Below the pieces are notes generated by a model. That model saw only the letters and a program-made list of their open reading frames with translations. It searched no databases and was not told where the DNA came from. From the NCBI GenBank assembly GCA_905250125.1, contig CAJNOL010000794.1, positions 39,159 through 103,158 of the forward strand: 64,000 bases of DNA, in the 5' to 3' direction. Both the position numbers and the translations under genes were made by a program. Positions 39,088 to 54,400 of the stretch are shown one piece after another; position 1 is the stretch's first letter; each line of letters opens with the position of its first letter. Source of the stretch: Rotaria sordida (taxonomy: Eukaryota > Rotifera > Eurotatoria > Philodinida > Philodinidae).

Positions 39088-39356
39088 CAATAATCTTCAA
39101 TACTATCTACACATGCAAATATATATAAAACAAAACTAAATGAATGAACAAATAGATAGATACACGCACACACACACACACGCTTATACATAAATTTTTT
39201 TTTCTTTTTCACATCGTCATCAAAATAAAGAGAAACGGAACAACAGAACAAAAAAGAAAAATTTATTAATACATATATAATGTGCAAAGTATAGTTAAAT
39301 TTCATATTTCTTTTTCAAAATAAAAGACAAAATACACAAAAAAAAAACCTCCAAAG

Positions 39357-42300
39357 TTAAATTTGTTGTTGAATCATTCTTTTTAAATCTAAATAATAAA
39401 AAAAAAAAAAAAATCTTTTAAAATCAAAGAAATTTTTAATGAAAACATACGAGCAAATTGAACAGAACATGCATGTAAACTATCACGCGCTAAATCAAGT
39501 TGTTTTTGTAATAGAATTGATGTTGTTTGTAAGTGTTGATTAAGAAAATTCATTTCATTACCCATCATTTGTAGAACTTTTGAAAGCTAAAAAATTCAAT
39601 TTTTTTGATTCATTCATAAGAGAACATTCTATAAGCTAACTAGACATAAATCCTTATAAAATTACAAGGAATTCATATTCGTGTCTTTGATTGACATTCG
39701 AAATGAAAAATTATTATTGTGCTTAGAGTACAGATAGAACAGGTCTGTATAAAATTCGGACTAGTCTTGTGTTATAGTAACAAATAACTCGGGCGATTTT
39801 CCTTATATCATTATTTTAGTGTATGTTGAAATTTTCTTCGTCATCATATTCCTTTCGTTCTATGGAATATTTCATTATGTCATACGTATGATCGTTTCTG
39901 TTATCTCTTCTTTCATTGAACGAAGACGTTGTCTTTATTTTTCATGTATTCAATAAAACTAGATATTCATCTTAACATCAACATGTGATAGGTCTAGACC
40001 GACCAATCGTCGGCACCGGCTCGGAAAATGATTGAGATACAAAAATGTCAAACTATGGGTCTGAATCGTTTAAACTATTGAAATTAAACGAAGTCCTTTC
40101 ATAAGTCTAATTCATGTACCGATGAGGAAAACTTCGTCAAAATGATAAATCGCTTTTGAGATGAGTTTTAATACATGAAATAGACTCTATTGAAACTAAA
40201 GAAAATCGAAAAGGATTTGTGTCTATAAGTTTTTCTTGTTTAGTTCTGGTCATTTGAATGGTTTTTTTTTGTTGAAAGAAAATCGATTTTCGAATTTCTT
40301 TTTAAAATGCCAATCACTATTTTTTGAATAACTTTCGATATTTCCTAGCTATCGAAGTCGAATTTTCACCATTAAATAATATATTTCTACAAGTTTTCAT
40401 AGCAACCTATGTTCAAATTACACCAAAATGTAGCCTGAAGGGTACTGTAACCTCCCCATATAAGTGTTCGATTGTTTCACTCTCACTCTAAACTCATACT
40501 TCAAGAGAAGTTTTCTGAAATATAATAATTTTATGGACAATATGATTTACTCTAGGCTGTATTTTTATATAATTTGAGCATAGGTTGCTACGAAAACTCG
40601 TAGAAATATGCAACAGAAGAAATGTTCATTTGCAAATCTCCTTGAAACGTAATGAATATTACATAGATAGATGTTCCTCCCCCTCCCGCCATTGCTCTAG
40701 GTAATGAAACTAGGAACCATCGTGAGTTATTCAAAAAATGATGTTTGGCATTTAAAAAAAAAATCTGACAAAAGTATCTCCTCTCGTAAGACATAATTAT
40801 ACCACAAAACATTGGTTTTTTCCTACAACACAAAATTTTCAATTGTGTTATCTGAGAATAGAAAACAAAATATTTGCGCCATGAACTAGTTTCATTGAAA
40901 TTTTTATTTAAATAAAATTCAAATTTGAGGATAATCTAAAGTAGAACACGGTATTTTGTTGAAAAAATATCACAGAAATTGTCATAACTCAACATGAGAC
41001 ACCTATGATCACGAATATTTGTAGATTTTCTCTCATCTCAAAAGAACTAACGTAAGAAGATAAGACTCATCATAAAAGTAATTTACCACTTAGTGAAGTT
41101 CTCTAATGAAATAAGTAGATCATCTTGACTAGTATTTATCATTAAAATGCTATGCAATGAAAAAAACTTTTTTTTTGTTCATTTCTGAATCGATTCAACT
41201 ATCGGATTGATATTCATAGAAGTTTCAGCCAAAAACAAACAAATCGTGCTTGAGATGTTCTGTTTCTAAAAACCAATGGATTTACAACAAGAGAGCATAG
41301 TAATCTAGTCTACTTGTAAATTGAATATCTCCATAAAGACATGTTCATTTTTATTGAAACTTTCAAGACTATCAAATCTTCCCTATAAAGAAAAGCTTTT
41401 TATTTTGAGTTTTTCGAAAATATTTTTGTCTGAGTAAATATTCTTTAAAATCTTTCTGGGTGTTACTGAGATCTACTTGTCGAAGAACATTCAACATTTG
41501 GACATATTTTCTTGTAAAGTTTCTTTTGTAAACGATGAATTTCAATGTCTATTTCGATTGACTTACATCATCCGAACTTTCTTCCATATGTTGCATTGCA
41601 ACAGCTTGTTGTGGAAATATCCCCGATGCTGCTGTTTTAATAATTGTCTGCGGTTGTGATTGTTGTTGTTGTTGTTGTTGTTTATTTCGATTTTTTTTAC
41701 TTGATTTACTACTCGATGATGAATGACTTGTTTGTACTAATTTTGTTGTATCAATAATATCTAAACGATTTTTTTTATTTGGTGATAATGGTCCATTAAT
41801 TGTTTGTCCTGTATGATCATCTGATGAACGTATACGTTTATTTGATGTTGGTGATGTAAAATGACCTATAGAATTTGTTATTTGATGATTAAGTAAAATA
41901 TTTTCTGGTAATGTAACAGAAAATTGTGGATTTGAATCTTGTTCATGTTTAAAAAGTAAATTTTCAATTTCATTATTTGTATTTGTATGTGATGATTGTA
42001 AACCATTAACAATAAGTGTTGATGATGTTCGACGATTTATTGTTGATGTATTATTTGCTGATTCAGTCATACGACGTTTTTCTAAACGTGCCATACGTAA
42101 TAATGGTTTTCGATCAACTGGTGATGCTATACGATGAGTTTTACGTAAATGATCACTTAAATTAACAACCCATGTATCACAATTAGGACATCTAAGAAAT
42201 AAATAAAATTTCATTTTTTTTTTGTTTTTTTGAAGAATTTTTTTTGTTTGATATACCGTAAACGTGTTTCATAATCATTTGGATGTGTTTGATTATTAGT

Positions 42301-42504
42301 ATTTGATTCATCATTTGAAGATGATCGTTGTTGTTGATTTGATGAATTTAATTGAGATTGTGACGATGATGCAACTGATTGTTGTTGTAATGTTGATTGA
42401 TCATCAATTTGATTATTATTATTACTTGGTTGAAATGTAAATGTTGTTGGTAATGATGTTGCTAATGGAACATCAGGCATAAGTGATTGAGAAAAATGAA
42501 CCAT
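39357..42504 (-). CDS. C2H2-like zinc-finger protein with C-terminal coiled coil (4 exons)
   Basis: Exons 42504-42257, 42191-41567, 39586-39451 and 39388-39357 keep frame at every junction and give about 346 residues. The first 80 residues are Gln/Ser/Asn-rich. A single finger follows, CPNCDTWVVNLSDHLRKTH (C-x2-C-x12-H-x4-H, spanning the exon 1/2 join), then a basic stretch (KPLLRMARLEKRRM). A long disordered Ser/Thr/Asn region comes next, with a basic motif (KKNRLD) and a Gln run coded at about 41660-41683. Exon 3 forms a heptad-like helix (MNFLNQHLQTTSILLQKQLDLARDSL) that could mediate dimerisation. It is likely nuclear, but binding to nucleic acid or protein is not shown by the sequence. 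I know no family name for it. The 2-kb intron 2 holds a foldback element. Confidence 0.8.
40300..40770. repeat. Foldback element in intron 2 of the zinc-finger gene
   Basis: TTTAAAATGCCAATCACTAT and its inverted partner near 40737-40760, CATTTTTTGAATAACT shared by both arms, and the inner pair TTGARCATAGGTTGCTAYGA plus the adjoining CTTGTAGAAATAT (about 40376-40424 against 40574-40618) define a hairpin of about 470 bp. Confidence 0.75.
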
Positions 42505-45428
42505 AATTTTCTTTTCTTTTTTTGTCTTAATAATGATTATTCATAAAAATAATCTGAATTTTAATTAAAAGGAGATTTTAAAAAAATTAAGTTTATATTA
42601 ATTATCTTACAACGATTATTTCCATCAGACTCATTACATCACATGTGAATCATTACAAAAAAATATGTTCAACATGAAAAAAAAAGTTTTCCATCATATG
42701 GAAAATATCGTTGTATGATTTAAAGGAAAGGAGAAAAAAAAGTAGTTTTTAGATTTAGGATCTTAGGTTTTGTTCCATTTTTTTTTTTTGTTTTAATGTG
42801 TTTTTTTTGGAATAGATTAATGAATATATATATACATATATATAGGAGTGAGAATGCTTTAGTGAATAACTAATTGGTTTTGAATAAGTTATTAATATTC
42901 AACGACGAACAACTATAGCCAGAAGTTTTTTTTCAGCCATATACAAATTGATCCTCCATGTGAAGAATTTATTATTTTTTTTAATGAAAATATTTTTTTT
43001 TTGACTTGATTTTTATTTAATAAAATATTTTTATTATGAGTGATTAAAATAAAAATAAAAATAAAATTTATAGAAAAGAATGTAAAAAATGTATGAAATA
43101 TAGATGTCACTAGGTGATGAATAAGCTCTTTTTTTTTAGGGATGTGAGACTTAATCGGTTGCTTTTTTTTCTGTTAGAATCTATCGTTGATATATATTTT
43201 GAATATAGGATGGAGAATAATACTGAAGAAAATTTCATATGATGCCAAAAACATTCAATTTTCTTTATTTTTGATTAAAGATTGACAGGTTCAGTTCTAG
43301 TTTGAATCTATTGAAAACATTCTCTGATCTGAATTGATTTATTTCAACAGTTCAGCTCCTGGAGCTACTCTGTTCGAATAATTTTCTTTTTTGTATCTTG
43401 TGAGAAAAGCATTTCCGGATATAAAAAAACTTTTGTTTCGTTTTTGAGAATGACGCTTCCGTTTATACGAAACCATTGTTATGTCACTGAAATGTTGCTC
43501 CCAAAACAGAACAAAATTTGTCAAACAGATCAGTTTCTATGGGAGCAACTCTTTTGTTTATTTGATTTGAACAGTGGATCGATCACTATTTTTTCGATGC
43601 ATTTCTGGAGGGCATCAAACCCACATTTTATAAATATGTATTCCATTAGTTTTTGAATAACTCTAAAACGCAATGTAGCTAGAGATCTGCGGTTTTCACT
43701 ATTCGAAAGATCAAAGTTGGGAGCGTGAATCTATTTTAATGTTTGATGAATCAGTTCATAAAAGTGCTTGGTACCTATTAGTGGCGGGGCCAGAAAAAAA
43801 TTTCTACCGGGAAATTCAACCTTTGTTTGAAGCTGAAAAGTAGGTATTTTCTTCGACTATCATTTTGAATAGTCTCATTTCTGAATGAAACTGAAAAATT
43901 TCTGAAGAAGGTTGAGCCCCTTCTGGTTCCATCAGCAGCATCTGTGTCTTGAAAGTTGATTGGTGGAGATCGTAGTAACATGTTTCTTTTTCGGATATTC
44001 AATCTCGAAAGACAACTGATTTTTTAAAGCTTATTTTAATGATTTTAGATAAGTTTATTGTAAAATGATAAATATATACCTTGTTAAACAGATTGAATTT
44101 TACATAGATTAATGTTGCCTGTGTTAGTCTTTCGGATGGTGAAAACTATAAGTTTCTAGATCTTTACTTTCTGGAATTATTCAAAAAACATAATAGAGCA
44201 CATTATATTTCTAAATGAACAGATTATGAAGAGTCTGTTATTTAAATAATTATCTTTTCAGTAATTATTTATAAAGAATATATGGTTTTAACTCATTTCA
44301 TAGAACAAATTTTCATCGTCATTAAATAAATTATAGAATACATCAATAAATAAAATAAAGAAAATTAATGAAAGAGAATTTTCTAACAATAGATATTTCA
44401 CTTTATCGGTAGTTGATGATAACATCACGCTATAAACTTTGTGTAAGTCAAATATTATCTTCGAGTATTTTTGAAAATTTAGATAATATTATACCGAGTG
44501 TCTTGAAAATCATCTTTCAACAAAGAATTTGAATATCTCTATTAGACTTTAATCAAATCCGCTAAGTTTTTTTGTCTGATGAGAAAGGGAAGAACGAAAT
44601 TTTTATTCTTATGAGAGGTATTCATAAGTAATGTTGAAAGCTATCGATTTTGACTAAAATTTTGAAAACTTCTTATCTAAAAAGACGCTATACAAGGTGT
44701 CAGAAATACAAAATTTTTCTCCTAAAAATTCATACCACAGATATAAAAACACATATATTCTTGATCAGCTCGTCGCGTTCTATCTAACCATATATAAGAA
44801 AAATTCTGCTTTAATTTTGCATTTCCGGCATCTTACAAAGATTCTAGAATTTCCTACATATGATAATCTCATTATGAACGTTGTATACGTTCAGGTTTAG
44901 GTCAAAATTCGATAATAAATTTTCTTTGAAAATGTCGAGCCCTATCAAAGGAAGTAGCGAAGTCAGACTTCTATGGGTTTTCGAACTTCAAAGGTTTTTT
45001 GCCGAATTTTTCCGAACATTTTTTTACTCTTTGAGATTTTCTGCTTGTTTTTGGATTATCTTCGATTAACATCCGTTTCTTACTTGATGAATTCTACGAA
45101 AGTAAATTCAGTACAAATTGAACAGCTCGGTTAACACGAACCTTCTGTTCTAGCACCTTTTTTGGAGATATATTTGTATATGTATGATCAAGTTTCAATG
45201 AAAACATAGTCATTCATTATAGTATAGAATCCTGTTTAGTTTTATTTTATTTTCATCTATAGACAAAAATATTGGAAAAAGGTCCAATAATTTTGTATCT
45301 TTTTTTGTTTGTTTGTCGTATTTTGGAAATATATGAGAGACGAAAAAAGACTAATTAACATGAAAAAGAAAAACATTATACAAAGGCTAAATCACATTAG
45401 AAAAGACAACATAATATAAATTGTTCGT
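42505..45428. other. Spacer between HECTD1 and the zinc-finger gene
   Basis: No gene is supported. It contains the presumed promoter of the zinc-finger gene on the left and the 3' untranslated region of HECTD1 on the right. T and A runs are frequent. A small inverted pair (TTGCTCCCA / TGGGAGCAA) occurs at 43496-43550. A ring of fragments around 43680-43760 is similar in style to the foldback families but was not resolved. Confidence 0.4.
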
Positions 45429-48400
45429 TTAATTGAAATAAAAACCTCGTTCTTTACATGCTGTCATTAAACGAAGTTTAAGAATTTCTTCACCTGAATA
45501 ATCCGGCAATTTGAGATAATGATAACAAGTATTTACGGATGGATATGAATTATCATCAGCTTCAACTTTACGTGCTACAGATAAACGTGGTCGAAGATTA
45601 GCAAGACCTAAAGATTATTTGTTTTAATATTCAAACGTTATCATAAAACTAAAACAAACCTCCTGGTGGTAATGATGAACAACCAGTAATAAATTGAACG
45701 ACAGATTTTCGTTCAAGTCCATCGAGTGCTAACATTACATTAAGAAATTTTGTAAATCCAGCACTAAAGAAAACAATAAAATAAAATCAATAAATAATAA
45801 TTTATTTTTTCTTTTTGATTTATTTTTTTTCAATAATTAAAAACCTTTCTCTTGTAAATCCATGACTAGGTTCAATATATGTCAATAAATCATCTAATGT
45901 CCATGATGGCCATTGATTACCACAAAGAACTAATTGTAATTCATGTGGATTAAAACATTGTAAATGATCAAGAGAAAATACTTGATTAAATCCATCTAGA
46001 AATAGATGTATTAAAATATAATTTAGAAACAAAAATTCAAATATTTTTGTTTTCAAAAAAATATACTTCGAAATGCATCCATTTGATGTCGAATACCATC
46101 ACGAAGAATAAATTGAAGTGATAAATCAACATATTGATCAATATTATCAATAGTTACATCCTAAATAAAACAAAACAAAAAAAATAAATAAATAAAATAA
46201 ATTTATTTATCTATAAAGGATGGTGCATAAGAGGTCAAATCGATCTACTAGTACTTCTTTTGATCAATTCATCTATCTCATTTGATTGTCCTTTTTCAAA
46301 TGTTACAAAATCATATATTTTCTAAAGTCAAAAAAAAAATTCCTAAGCATAGTTTAAACAATATTCAGAAGATTTCGATTAGAAAAAGTTCAAATTGAGT
46401 CAAAACTAATATGATATCCGTAATCAGCATGAAATTTTGAATTGATCTAAGTGCGATTTAAAGAAATTCTATAACTTTTTTGTTTTCGTTGAAAAATTTT
46501 GCCCGTGATTTTCTTCAGGTACCAGACAAAAATCGAACTCAATGAAAATCTCGATTTTATTTTCTAGGCATCTCTCATTTTGCTATCTAATAGCTTTTAA
46601 CAACTTTCAAGGTTTATGTGTAATGTGCAAATAATGTTTTGATGTAATTGATTATTCGTCTGGGACCATAGACAAAACTTTTCGACGATAAAAAAAGTTT
46701 CAGAATTCCTTTAAATTGCACTTAGGCCAACTCAGAATTTTATGCTGATTCTGAATATCATATTAGTTTTGACTCAAATTGAACTTTTTCTAATCAAAAT
46801 CTTCTAAATATTGATTAAAAAAAGATATAAAATCGCTCTTGGAGAATAGGATGCTTAGGAGATTTTTTTGATTTCGGAGAATATATGATTTTGTAGACTA
46901 TCACATGAGCAATACCATAGTTTTGGTCTTTTCAATTTTTAAATTAAAATATTTGTTGAAAGATAAGTGTAGATGATAAATATGGTACATATGTTACCAG
47001 TACATCAGACTTATATTATCTCGTTAAATTAAGCAATCAATTAGTGATTTAAATATAAAATTGAAACACCATCAAAGAGTTGCTAAATATTTTGTCTTGC
47101 CTGCTTATTCTCAAATTGAATCCACCATAATGCGATGGATTATTAAAATAATGACCTAAAATGTATTATTTTCTTGATAGCTTTTAGATTTCAAAATTCG
47201 ATTAAGACCTCATGAAACTAGTACGAAAATATTAGTCTCAACATGCTTGTTCTATTGATATATGATTCAGTGAGATTGGTCAAGTAAAGTACTAGAATGC
47301 GCTGATTTGATCTCTTATGATATGCCCCAACGTCTCCTGTCTTACAATATGTGATCCATTTGGAATTAATTCAACTGATTGATATCCATAAGTATTCGAT
47401 GGTGGTGAATAAACAAAAGTTAAACTAAATATAAATAATAATAATAATAATAATAAATCAATCCGAAATTCAAATTTCAAAATACAAACCATAAATGTTC
47501 AATATCAACAGGTTCATGTAGATTATTTTCAATTTTTAATAATTGACATAGAAATTTTTTTTCTTCATTTGTTTTATTTTCATCATTATTAATTTTATTT
47601 CGTTTTTCAATTAATTGTAAAAGTTTTTTAAAAAAATTTCCTCGTAATGGTTCAATCATAATTAAATCATTTAAATCAAGTATACCATCATACCATATAT
47701 CATTATTAGATTTTGATTTCATACATAAAAGTTTTAAAAATGATATTGATAATGGCATATCAATTAAATATTTATCTAATAAACATTTAGCAAATAAAAT
47801 ACCCATTAATGAAAAATAATTACAAATATTATTTAATTTTTCATTATCTTGTGAATATGATGCAGGAAAAAGACCTTCTAATTTTCTAACATAATCTGTT
47901 TGATTATGTTCATAATCATCATGATGCCACCATAAACCAAGTGAATATTTTTGTAATTCATTTGAAATCATTGCATAAAATTCTAATGTTGGTCCATCAC
48001 CAGTTCCTTCTTCATTTAAAAATTGTATTTCTAATTTTGATTTTAATTTAGCATGATAATGAAATAAATTCATTGCATCACGTAAAATATTTTCACGATC
48101 AATTGAAATAGCACGGTCAATTTTTAAACGACCAAAACGAAAATCATGTAAAGAATTTTCATTTGATAAACGTGAACGTGAATGATTTGTATTACGTATT
48201 GTACGTATTAATTCTTCACGTCGTTCTTGTAACCATACTATTGAACGTGATGTACCAAAACTTGTTGTACGAAAATATAATTGACGAGTTTCAAATGGAT
48301 ATAAAAATTTATATGAATGTATTAAACATGATGTCCATGATGGTAAACTTGATGATGCTATAAGAATTGAATCTTGAATTTGTTGTAATAATTTATTATT

Positions 48401-51400
48401 TAATTTTTTTGAATAAAAATAATTATCAAATGAAAAATTTTCATTAAAATGTGGATTACTATGAATATAATTTATAGATAAATAATATAATTGACGAAGT
48501 AATTTAAGTATATCTTCAATTGTACAAATATCTTGAAGATTATTTGATGAATCAAAGAGATTTTCATTTTTCAATTGAATTGTCTAGAATAAATAAAGCG
48601 AATTTTGGAAAATCGAAAAGCAAAAAACAAAAAAACAAAATCATTTTATTACATTTGATTTGGATTGTTCATGAGATTTTTCAGTATAGATTATCCTAAA
48701 AATAAAAGATAGACATTCAAATGAATGTATAACTCACAACAAATGAACAATCTTCAATTTTGTTTAGGGAGATCTTCCTTAGAGCGCTGCGAGTCCTTCC
48801 AGATCCGGACGAGGTTGGATCCGGGCTCAGATCCAAAGCTTTATTTTTTTTGTCGGGCTCAGTAAGACGTTTTTGTGGGTCCGCTGCTCCTCAGCTGAAA
48901 AATACAGCAACAAGATATAACTGTACAGTGAACTTATGGCCTTGAGAAGAATCTTTCTAACTTCATCACTATACAAGATATAGAGCTCGGAGTGGTTTCA
49001 AATTAAAGCCAATAGCCTTGCGCAGTTTTTTGTCTGAATAAAATCTTGAAATTCGATTCCATTAATTGTTTATAATCATTTTAATATATACCGTGTTAAC
49101 GTACGCAAAAAAAAGTCATTTGACGGCAGTAAATCTCACTTTTCTTAACTATAAAAAAATCTGGTAGGACAAAAGTTTACTCATATTTAGATCTGTAAAA
49201 CAAAAAAAAAATAGTATTAGTTATATGTTGAACCAGGTGGAGGTTATTTCAATTTTTTTGATTAAAAATCATGTTCTGAGAAATAACACTAAATAAGTTT
49301 AGACATGGATTTTTTTCATTCAAATCGGAGGAAAAAAAAAGTTAAAATGGAATTTTTAAAATATTGAAATTATATAAGAGTGTTTATTCAATACTGATGC
49401 AAGCAAAACTAAAACATTTTACAAAAAAACCACGAAAATTTCTTGGAAAACAGGGTAGTAGGATTTTACTAGTTTAGACACCAGTCTCAGATAGAGCGTT
49501 GCCATTAGTTTAGACATGCATGTATAGAATTACAGTGAAGACTATGAATGCATGATAAAACTACGATGATAATATTGAATGTGTGTGTATTTCTTGTTTT
49601 GGCCCAAGAGAAAAACTAGTGGTTTTTTTTTGTAAGTCCTTTGCATTAAGGCCTATCGACTTCATATTTCTGTTTGCAATCACGATTTACCGAGCTCTAT
49701 TTGTAGTAAAATATCAGACAAAAGGATTAAATTTTTATTCGATAGTAGAACTTGTTACGCTTAGTGTATGTGTTTGTTTTTCTATTTTAAAATATCAATT
49801 AAGAATATGTTGAAATCGAACATAATCATGTTATTTTTTAAAATTGTTTTAGAACTTCTAGATAAATCTGTATAACCTGATGGATACGAGAGAAAATTTT
49901 ATGAAATCAAAAAAAAAAAAAAAACAATGTTCTAAAGATAAAATCTTCTATCCTTACGTATATGTTGGTTCAAAAATCCGTTTAATACGTTCATTTCGTT
50001 GCGATGATGGAAATGGATTAATTAATTGTTGAACATAGTTAAAAATTGTTGAATCACCATCATCCATTTCAATATCAATATCTTTTAACTAAAATATTCA
50101 ATATATATATTAATAAAAATAACAAAAAAAAAAATATCAAATACAAACTCCTGTTATAGATGGTGATGGTCCTCGAATATATAAAGTCATATTAGCAGCT
50201 GTTAATGCATCTGTATTTGATCTTCGTTTAGTTGAAGTTTCTAAAAAAAGAAAAACAATTTTTTTTTCGATTTAAATTAATTTATACAGATGTAGTCCAA
50301 AACTCATCGGAGAGTTTTGGACCATTGTGTATAATATTACCTTCTTTTGGTGTCATTGTTGTTGGTACAGGAAAATCTTGTGTTGCATTAATATTTGTTC
50401 GACCTGGTCGACCATCAAATGCTGGAAGTAAAACTAAAAATGAACAAAAATAAAATTTTTTTTTGTATTCTAAAATATGATTATTTACCAGAAAATTGTC
50501 TTTTTAAAACAAAATCATCATCCCAATTTCGATGTGTTATTTCTTGTTGTTGACCATGAAGTTGTTCTTGTAATTCTTCATTATATTCTTCTTCGTCCTA
50601 AAAACAAAAGAAAGAAAAAATTAATTTTGAGAAAAAAACAATTTTGTTTTTTTGTTCTATTGTTACTTCATCTTGTTGTTCTTCATCATCATCATCATCT
50701 TCATCATCTTCAACAGGTGCTTCGATTTGTTCATTAGTTAATTTAAGACATTTTAATAATGTTTGTTCATCATCTTCATCATCGGTTGTTGTTATTTCAT
50801 CAGTTTGTTTTTGTTGTTGATCAGATAGATTTGTTGATTCTTCAATTCGAATTGTTTCATCATCAATAATTGGTATATCAGCTATATTTATTGTTGTTGT
50901 TGGTGGTGGTGTTGTTAAAATATTTAATGATGAAATATTTGGAACACTTGAATTCGTATCATTTTCTAATCTATTGGATTTTTTGCAAGAATGAAAAATA
51001 AAATAGAATTAAAATGAAAAGAAAATTAATAAAAACATACAATGTAATTCGTTGATCAGGACATTCATTTGTAGCATTTTTCTTATTGTTTTCTTCAGTA
51101 ACAGTACATAGAGGTTCTACTAAAAGTTAAAAGAAAATGATTAAGTATTAAGTTTTAATCTTAATTTTTATTATTAAAAATTGAAAATTAATGAAATATT
51201 AAATCTCATGATAGGGATCTATGGAATTCATTGAAAATCAAAACTAGTAGCGTAACGGAACTAAGGATGCAACAGTCTCAGATTGATCGGAAGAGATCTA
51301 CTACGAGAAAATAACTGAATTTTATAAAATATGATTAAACTATTAAGCAGAGATGACCATGACGACGCTGCCACCGTGATGAACATCTATGCTATGAGAA

Positions 51401-54400
51401 CTGAGTTTTTCTTAAATAAAAAAAAAACGAACTCAAGAATTTCGACAAACCTCCTATAGGTTTGAATCCTGAAAATCTTTAGCCTGTCTTTATAAAATTT
51501 AGTTGTTGTCTTGAAACGACCTTCCCAGATCGAAAAAATCGAAATCAATTCAAGATCATCACAGTTTCATCATGGGTTCAGGTGTAACGGAGGTAAAATG
51601 CGCTGTTGTCACCAGTAGTACGATGTACCTATGAATAGCGCATCATCACTGTTGCATTCCTAAACTAGATGGGGGCTAATCCTCCAACTACATTACAAAT
51701 CATCGAAATTGGTAAAAAAATGGGCTTGCGTCTCATCTATAAGGTCTTCGTTCGCTTGAACATTTTTTAACCTTTAGCTATTGTTGAGAACCCCGAAATT
51801 GCATGGCATCCAAAAAGAGTCTTCCAACAAGTTTTTTTTCTTATATCCGATCAACATTAGGAAGGACTAGTGCGATTTATTTTTCTAGATTTGTTGAAAT
51901 CATGGGATTTTGTCTAGATTAATCTATCGATAGCATACAATAAATTTGAACTGTATCAAAAGAAAGACATAATTCTGAAGTATTAGACCCTATTCTCATT
52001 TGGTCTTCGGTTCTAGGTGTTGTTGTTGCTCTTAACAATATAGCTTTATCATGGAACATAGTGAATCTGAGAATAGCTCTTTTTCCTTTTTAATAATACC
52101 TGATTCTGTAGTACTGTTAATCGATTGTCTTAATTGAGTTGTTGAACAATTATTATTTATTTCATCTAAAAATGACAAATATATAATCGAATATTCCTTT
52201 TTTTTTACAAAAGCAAACCTTTTGAAATAACAAGTATATCATCATCAAGTCCAAGTTGACTATTAGTATTTTTTGTATCTGAATGAATTGGTATAAGATC
52301 ATGTTCTGATGATGTTTTTGATTCTGTTTGTATTGGTTGTACAAGAACATCGTATTGTTGTGATATTTGATCACAAAATCCTTCCATAAGCTGAAAACAA
52401 AAAGAAAAATCGCAAGAGAATTCAATAGTAAAAATAAAAAAAAAAACATGTTTCTGATTTACTTGAATAAAATTATCTGTAGCATGAGGTGATGAAAAAA
52501 GATTATCAGCACTTGATGCTTGTTCAGTTGATGAAACTGAATGTGTTATTTCATCATTATTTATATCTGGTGTTGAAATATTTTTACGTTGTGAAATTAA
52601 ATTAAGTAAATTCGTATCTTCGTTTAATGTTTTATCACTAGTTAAACGTGTAAGAGCTTCTTCAATTACTAATCGTAAATGTTCGGGATCATTTGATTCA
52701 AGAACTTAACACACAAAAATACATAAATAAATAAATAAATAAATTTTTAGATAATATCTATTTACCACTTGATAAATCAGTTGGAATTGATGAAAGATCA
52801 AATAATATTTGACTTATAGTTGATTGTTCAGATCGATTATCATCTGATCTATTCGAAGAATTTGATGTACTCATACTTGCTAAACGTCGAAGAATATGTG
52901 ATTGCATTTTACTTGTACGTGTACTAGTTGATGATGTCGAATGAGAATGACTATAAGTTGGTTTTTCACGAGAATTTGTTGAACGATTTCGAGTATCATC
53001 ACGTGATGAACGAGAACGATTGAATTCAGGTTCTAAAAAAAAACACAGAGAAATTATTCGAGTTTAGTAAATTTTGAAATAAACACATCAAGAGAGCTGT
53101 GAATTCACGTTTTGGTGAACCCGACTGAGTCTATATCCGTGTTTAACTTGTTTGATGTAAACTCATCCTCGCGATAGACGATCCTGAATCTTCTATTATG
53201 TTCAAGCATATAAAGGTTTCAAGGAAATCTTGTATTGTGTTCTATATATACTTTTTCATAATTTTCAATTTAAAAGAACCAATACGATTTTGAGGATTTG
53301 GGATGGGATTTTTAAAGTAAGCTAAGCATATTTTCATGTGAATATACTAAATAAAGTTTCAATTTTATGAGAAATTAATCATAGATGGAACCGGTCCAGT
53401 TTTTTCAAGACCGGTACTGGTACCAATCTACTGGGTTTTTGCTGGTCTATCAGTATGAACTGGTACAGTGAAAATAGATCGATTCTTGCAATGAAATTTC
53501 TTTTAAGAGTAAACTCTCCTAAGTCTACAACTTAGATCATGAACCTGAAATAACTGAAGAGTTGTGTGGAAATATTTAATATGTGGTTTTTGGTTCAAGA
53601 AAAAAATATCAATGCTAATATCAATCTATTATTATTGTCAATAAAGATAGTGCATGCTTTGTTATGCTAGAATGTTGGAAACAATGAATATATTTTAATA
53701 ATACGACAAAATCATATTTGATGTGTTGGTATTACGATTACTTTTATTTTTGAATAGAAATATTAGCATACAATTTTTGAGATATTCCAGATTCGTGATC
53801 TAAGTTGATAACTTGAAAGAGTTCACTATCACAAAAGAAATTTTCATTGTAAGAATCGATCTATTATAGCTATGCCGGTAGACCCGTCGATCGGCCGATC
53901 TAAAATCCGAACCGATCAGTTTCATCTATGGAATTAATTCATTAAGAAGGAAGAATACTCCTGCCGTTAAGCTACCTAGCCGCAAATTCGATAGCCCGAT
54001 ATCTTCCCTACTATTATGACTAGCTGTAGCTCTGGATAGAAGATCAGTCTGGCGCTTCTCATACGCATCAACTAATCACAGGAGCAGGCATATATCACAA
54101 CATAGTGAGAATGCTACTGGACGAGTGATCCGAGACAAAAAGTCATTAGTCACTTATTCAGGGTCATTCCATGGCTGATGGTATTAAGGTTTGCACATAT
54201 TGCTTTATGGATATGTGCCGAACAATTCAGCCATCCCGTCATGGCAGCCAATTAATTCATTAAGAGCAGTCTTCTATTACGGAAAAGAGTTTAGTAGACA
54301 CTCTTTCCTTGGATCAGCTGATTTTTTTTTTGTATAGATATAATGAAAATTTTTATTGTAAAATGAACTAAGTATTCGAAACTATCATTAACTTATTTTT

